This document shows, piece after piece, positions 60,672 to 64,000 of a stretch of 64,000 nt of DNA. Source of the DNA: CANJBX01 sp035556735 (lineage in GTDB: Bacteria; Pseudomonadota; Alphaproteobacteria; Rhizobiales; Xanthobacteraceae); the NCBI GenBank assembly GCA_035556735.1, contig DATMFF010000001.1, positions 124,001-188,000 of the forward strand, in the 5' to 3' direction. The notes under the pieces are model-generated. The model did no database searches, was not told where the DNA came from, and worked only from the letters and a program-made list of their open reading frames with translations. The position numbers were made by a program, and so were the translations under genes. Each line of letters opens with the position of its first letter. Within the stretch, counting starts at the first letter, position 1.

Positions 60672-61901
60672 CTAGCGGGCCACGTCGGCCACCGAGAAAC
60701 CCGCAACCTTCTTGTAGCTATCCGAAAGCGCCCGCAGTTCATCCTGGGTGATGTACTTGTCCAGGTCATCGAAGGGACGGTCGCCGACGAGTTCCTCCAC
60801 CTTGATGTTGATGAAGTCCGGCGGGTGCTCGCGATTTGTGCGAACGATCTTGGCGGCCGCCGGCGCGCGCGCGGCTTCGTAGGCCTTGAGCGCCGCCGCA
60901 ACGTCGGTCTGGGCAGCCAGACAGTCGGCAAGCGTACGTGCATCGATCGCCGCCTGCGCGGCGCCATTCGATCCGCGCGGATACATCGGGTGAGCGGCAT
61001 CCCCGGCGAGCGTGACACGCCCGAAGGTCCACTGCTCGATCGGATCCTTGTCGACCATCGGGTATTCGAGGATGAAGTCGGCGCGCCGGATCAGATCGCC
61101 GATATCGAGCCAGTCGAAACGCCAGTCTGCGTAGATCGAATGGAAATCGGCGAGATCGCCCGGCTTGTTCCAATCGTTCTTTTCGAACGTGTCCTGCTTG
61201 ATCTCCGCCATCCAATTGATGAGCTGGTTGCCCTGGCCATCAACATCATCAATGATCGGATAGATCACGATCTTGCCGGTGAGAATCGAGCCGACCCGCA
61301 TGTAGCTGCGTCCGGTGAGGATCGGCTTGTGCCGGGTGACCCCGCGCCATGTGTTGATGCCGGCGAAAGCGACCGCGTCGCCGGGGTAGAGCTGCTTGCG
61401 GATGGCCGAGCTGATTCCGTCGCAGGCGATCACCGCATTTGCGCGCACGCTTTCGGCTGGCCGGCCGGTCGAATCCTTGAAGTGGACGGTGACGCCGCTG
61501 TCGTCCTGCTCGAAGCCGGTGCATTCGCGGTCGGTGAGCACGCCATCGGGACCGAGTTGCGCCAGCGCAGCCCGGTAAAGGATCATATGCAGGCGGCCGC
61601 GGTGGATGCCGACCTCGGGATGGCGATAGCCGGCCCGCTTGCCGCGCGGCTCCTTATAAATGAGCTGCCCGAACCGGTTGAAGAAGCAGCTTTCGATGTT
61701 CTCTATGCCGGATTTCAGGAGTTCGTCGGCTACGCCGAGGCCTTCGAACTCACGCATCGCGTGCGGCAACAGGGTGATCCCGACGCCGAGTTCCTTGATC
61801 TCGGGGGCGCGCTCGTAAACGCGGCATGGGATGCCCCGCCGATGGAGATTCATGGCCAGGGAAAGGCCGCAGATTCCGCCACCAATAATCGCTATGTGCA
61901 T
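60672..61901 (-). CDS. FAD-dependent aromatic monooxygenase (flavin-dependent oxidoreductase)
   Basis: The product has 409 residues of the group A flavoprotein hydroxylases. The Rossmann FAD motif is IIGGGICGLSLAMNLHRRG at the N-terminus, a DG-type motif is VIACDGISSAIRKQL, and the GD motif is TLAGDAAHPMYPRGSNGAAQ. It resembles the salicylate-hydroxylase/PhzS-like branch. The substrate is unknown. It is at the end of the convergent pair with efp. Confidence 0.88.
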   Translation of the reverse strand: MHIAIIGGGICGLSLAMNLHRRGIPCRVYERAPEIKELGVGITLLPHAMREFEGLGVADELLKSGIENIESCFFNRFGQLIYKEPRGKRAGYRHPEVGIHRGRLHMILYRAALAQLGPDGVLTDRECTGFEQDDSGVTVHFKDSTGRPAESVRANAVIACDGISSAIRKQLYPGDAVAFAGINTWRGVTRHKPILTGRSYMRVGSILTGKIVIYPIIDDVDGQGNQLINWMAEIKQDTFEKNDWNKPGDLADFHSIYADWRFDWLDIGDLIRRADFILEYPMVDKDPIEQWTFGRVTLAGDAAHPMYPRGSNGAAQAAIDARTLADCLAAQTDVAAALKAYEAARAPAAAKIVRTNREHPPDFINIKVEELVGDRPFDDLDKYITQDELRALSDSYKKVAGFSVADVAR

Positions 61902-62281
61902 TGTGAAGGGTCCGAATTACCAACGATACCGTAGCGCGCCAATGCGAAGCCGGTCAAAGGGGCCGTCAGGTATGCCACGAGACGCGCGCAGGCGGTGCGC
62001 CGTTAACGCGATGATGCATGTTGCCGCACTCGCGTTCCGGCCTCCATTCTGTTAGTGGGTCGGCGGGCCGCGTCCGGCGGCTCCCGTTCCGACGGCCGTA
62101 GTCGGCTCGAGATCGAACGGACATGCGCAACCTGTGATTTCAGCGTGGCTAGCGATTTCAGCGTGTCCCTTCGACGTGCAGTATTTGCCCGGCAAGCCGC
62201 GAATTCGTCGCACCGCCAAGTTGACCACGCTGGCGCCGCAGAACGGATCGGCGGGCACTCGAAATTGACCCGAGGCAGTTG
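61902..62281. other. Intergenic region between divergent monooxygenase and YbhN-type genes
   Basis: This 380-base gap should hold both divergent promoters. No supported gene is present; several short frames cross it without motifs. A 12-base direct repeat lies near 62136-62165. Confidence 0.45.
62136..62165. repeat. 12-bp direct repeat
   Basis: GATTTCAGCGTG occurs at 62136-62147 and again at 62154-62165, an 18-base period, about 120 bases upstream of the YbhN-type gene. Two same-side copies could be an activator site, but this may be chance. Confidence 0.35.
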
Positions 62282-63298
62282 ATGTACGGCCGGATCCGGA
62301 CGACGCTCAAGCTGATCAGCAGCACGGTGGGGTGGAACTGGCTCGGCGTCGCCCTGAGCCTCACCATTATCGCGGCGGCCGCCATCGTCCTCTACCGCAT
62401 GCTGCACAACCTCAATTTCGCCGAGGTCGTGGCTGCATTCAAATCCTACGAAGCACGCGACGTACTCCTCGCCGCCGGGTTCGTGGCTGCCGGCTATGTC
62501 ACCCTCACCTTCTATGATCTGTTCGCGCTACGTACGATCGGCCGCAAAGACGTACCGTACCGGGTCGCGGCGCTTGCCGGATTCACGAGCTATTCAATCG
62601 GACACAACGTCGGCGCCAGCGTGTTTACCGGCGGCGCGGTGCGCTACCGCATCTATTCGCTTCACGGCCTGTCGGCCGTGGACGTCGCAAAGATCTGCTT
62701 CATAGCCGGGCTCACATTCTGGCTTGGCAACGCGACGGTGCTGGGGCTGGGCATTCTCTACACGCCACGCTCTGCAAGCGCGATCGACCAGCTCCCGGAA
62801 TGGCTGAACCGCACCGTGGCGACGCTCGCGCTGATCGCGTTGATATCCTACGTCGCCTGGGTATGGCGCATCCCGCGCCGGATCGGCCGCAAGAACTGGG
62901 AAGTGACTCTCCCCAACGGTCCGCTCACGCTTTTGCAGATCGGGATCGGGATCGTCGATCTCGCATTCTGCGCCTTCGCGATGTACATGCTCGTGCCCTC
63001 GGAGCCCTATGTCGGCTTCATCGAGCTGGCGGTGATCTTCGTATCGGCGACGCTCCTGGGGTTCGCCAGCCACTCTCCTGGCGGACTCGGGGTGTTCGAT
63101 GCCGCGATGCTGGTGGCGCTCTGGCAATATGACCGCGAGCACCTGTTTGCGGGACTGCTGCTGTTCCGTCTGCTCTATTACATCACCCCCTTTGCCCTGG
63201 CGCTGGCAATCCTGGGCTGCCGCGAGCTGTGGCTGAGCATCGCCCGCAAGCGACGTCCGCGGGTGATCGATCCTCCGCCGGAGCCGCGGGGGCCATAG
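62282..63298 (+). CDS. YbhN/UPF0104 lysylphosphatidylglycerol synthase-type membrane protein
   Basis: The product has 338 residues with eight or nine helices. The family (PF03706) core is visible in FTSYSIGHNVGASVFTGGAV, then RYRIYSLHGLS and the late FASHSPGGLGVFDAAML. These domains resemble the flippase half of MprF. Stand-alone members lack the synthase domain, and their lipid substrate is unknown. I use ATG 62282 with GAGG six bases upstream rather than the adjacent TTG. Confidence 0.88.
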   Translation: MYGRIRTTLKLISSTVGWNWLGVALSLTIIAAAAIVLYRMLHNLNFAEVVAAFKSYEARDVLLAAGFVAAGYVTLTFYDLFALRTIGRKDVPYRVAALAGFTSYSIGHNVGASVFTGGAVRYRIYSLHGLSAVDVAKICFIAGLTFWLGNATVLGLGILYTPRSASAIDQLPEWLNRTVATLALIALISYVAWVWRIPRRIGRKNWEVTLPNGPLTLLQIGIGIVDLAFCAFAMYMLVPSEPYVGFIELAVIFVSATLLGFASHSPGGLGVFDAAMLVALWQYDREHLFAGLLLFRLLYYITPFALALAILGCRELWLSIARKRRPRVIDPPPEPRGP

Positions 63299-63380
63299 CA
63301 GCCGTCATATTCCTGAAATATCTGCTAGAGAGCCATGCTGGGACAGTTCTGTCGGGCCCGGCATCCGAGGTCGATCTGCC

Positions 63381-64000
63381 ATGGCAGTCGAAGCCAATCC
63401 ACGCGAGGTCCGCGGCTCACTTGCGAGCCGGCTGACGCGCGTTCGGCTCGTGCTCTTCGCTGCGGCGCTGGTTTTCGGCGCGCTGGTCATATCGGGCACT
63501 CTCTCGCCCGCCCAGGGACTGATCGCCCTTGCCGTCGTTGCCGGCGCGGCGCTGATCGGCAGCGCCGGTGAAATCGAGCCCGGCGCGGTCAGCAATTCGC
63601 GGGCCGAGGCGGTCAGGTCCGCGGGTGACCGGGTCACGGACGCCGTGATCAGCGGCATCCCCGACGCCGTGATCGTCGTCGATCGCCAGGGCATCGTGGT
63701 GTCTTTCAACCAGCGGGCAAAGGCGGCCGCCCCGAGCATTACCCCCGGACAGCCACTGTCGTTCGCGCTGCGCGTGCCGGACCTGATCGAGGCCATCCGG
63801 CGGACGATCGCAACCGGGGCAACCGAACGGGTGGAGTTCGTCGAGAGAGTGCCTGCCGATCGGTGGTCGGAGGCGTTCGTTTCGCCGATCACCCTGCCGC
63901 TCGAAGCCACCCGGAGCCGCGAGCTTTTCGTCGTGACGCTGCACGACCTCACGCCGATGCGGCGTGTCGAGGAAATGCGTGTGGATTTCGTCGCCAACGC
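63381..64000 (+). CDS. PhoR-like sensor histidine kinase, truncated by the window edge
   Basis: About 206 codons are seen, from an ATG to the last base, with no stop. A membrane segment of two short helices (about 23-60) is followed by a PAS domain (about 85-190: DAVISGIPDAVIVVDRQGIV, later VTLHDLTPMRRVEEM). Then VDFVAN begins, which in PhoR leads directly into the SHELRTPL phosphoacceptor motif just beyond the edge. PhoR controls the phosphate-starvation regulon, and pst genes often follow. It is partial, so the family call rests on the PAS-to-kinase junction. Confidence 0.8.
   Translation, partial: MAVEANPREVRGSLASRLTRVRLVLFAAALVFGALVISGTLSPAQGLIALAVVAGAALIGSAGEIEPGAVSNSRAEAVRSAGDRVTDAVISGIPDAVIVVDRQGIVVSFNQRAKAAAPSITPGQPLSFALRVPDLIEAIRRTIATGATERVEFVERVPADRWSEAFVSPITLPLEATRSRELFVVTLHDLTPMRRVEEMRVDFVAN

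Noticed and set aside
1..64000. CRISPR arrays, insertion sequences, prophage, toxin-antitoxin or restriction systems
   Set aside because: No regularly spaced repeats, transposase, integrase, phage structural or methyltransferase/nuclease pairs were seen on reading both strands.

Overview
The window is GC-rich chromosomal DNA from an alphaproteobacterium, most likely of the order Hyphomicrobiales (Rhizobiales), in the Xanthobacteraceae/Nitrobacteraceae neighbourhood. The evidence is gene order rather than a marker gene: rpmH-rnpA-yidC-engB-argB, ffs-dnaX-ybaB-recR, def-fmt-truA with dapE/DUF805/dapD, and a Tad-pilus-type gene set are all arrangements I associate with that order. Almost all of the window is ordinary core and metabolic chromosome. 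I see no insertion sequence, prophage, CRISPR array, rRNA or plasmid function.

Layout. 0.3-2.1 kb: three small Tad/Flp-pilus-type genes. 2.2-5.1 kb: an Lrp regulator facing a sulfur module (double-rhodanese protein, YeeE/YedE transporter and an overlooked 50-residue Cys-rich peptide). 5.1-7.5 kb: sugar kinase, NudC and HIT protein. 7.5-10.5 kb: SRP RNA, dnaX, ybaB and recR. 10.5-20 kb: AmpG, RmuC, def-fmt, truA, the dapD-DUF805-dapE lysine/peptidoglycan genes, HupE and a HAD phosphatase. 20-25.6 kb: a VWA-amidase fusion, argB, engB, yidC, rnpA and rpmH with a good promoter. 25.9-33.5 kb: TVP38-type membrane protein plus disulfide oxidoreductase, an orphan histidine kinase, then a binding protein/flavin oxidoreductase/amidohydrolase group. 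33.6-35.5 kb: type III polyketide synthase with an ICMT-like methyltransferase, then tRNA-Arg(ACG).

35.6-45 kb is the most accessory-looking part. It holds a His/Met-rich periplasmic protein divergent from a Crp/Fnr regulator with a perfect 22-bp palindrome between them. It also holds a low-complexity secreted 'PGIPLG-repeat' gene that is frameshifted, a decayed second copy of part of it 3 kb away, an MFS exporter and an RND efflux pair. 45-56.8 kb carries scattered metabolic genes (rhodanese, GNAT, LptF without LptG, MetE-like, SAF-domain dehydrogenase, LuxR-type regulator, EthD, MBL hydrolase, SGNH hydrolase, GT-C-type glycosyltransferase, creatininase-like, sterol-desaturase-like). 56.9-60.6 kb is the elongation factor P modification cluster (epmB, an alpha/beta hydrolase, epmA, efp). 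The window closes with a flavin monooxygenase, a YbhN-type flippase-like protein and the 5' part of a PhoR-like kinase that runs off the right edge.

No single feature is clearly a new defence or mobile system. The best leads are the sulfur-transport module with its Cys peptide, the Crp/Fnr-palindrome-His-rich pair, the VWA-amidase fusion and the PGIPLG-repeat family with its pseudogene copy. All functional calls are from reading the translated sequence; no database search was run.
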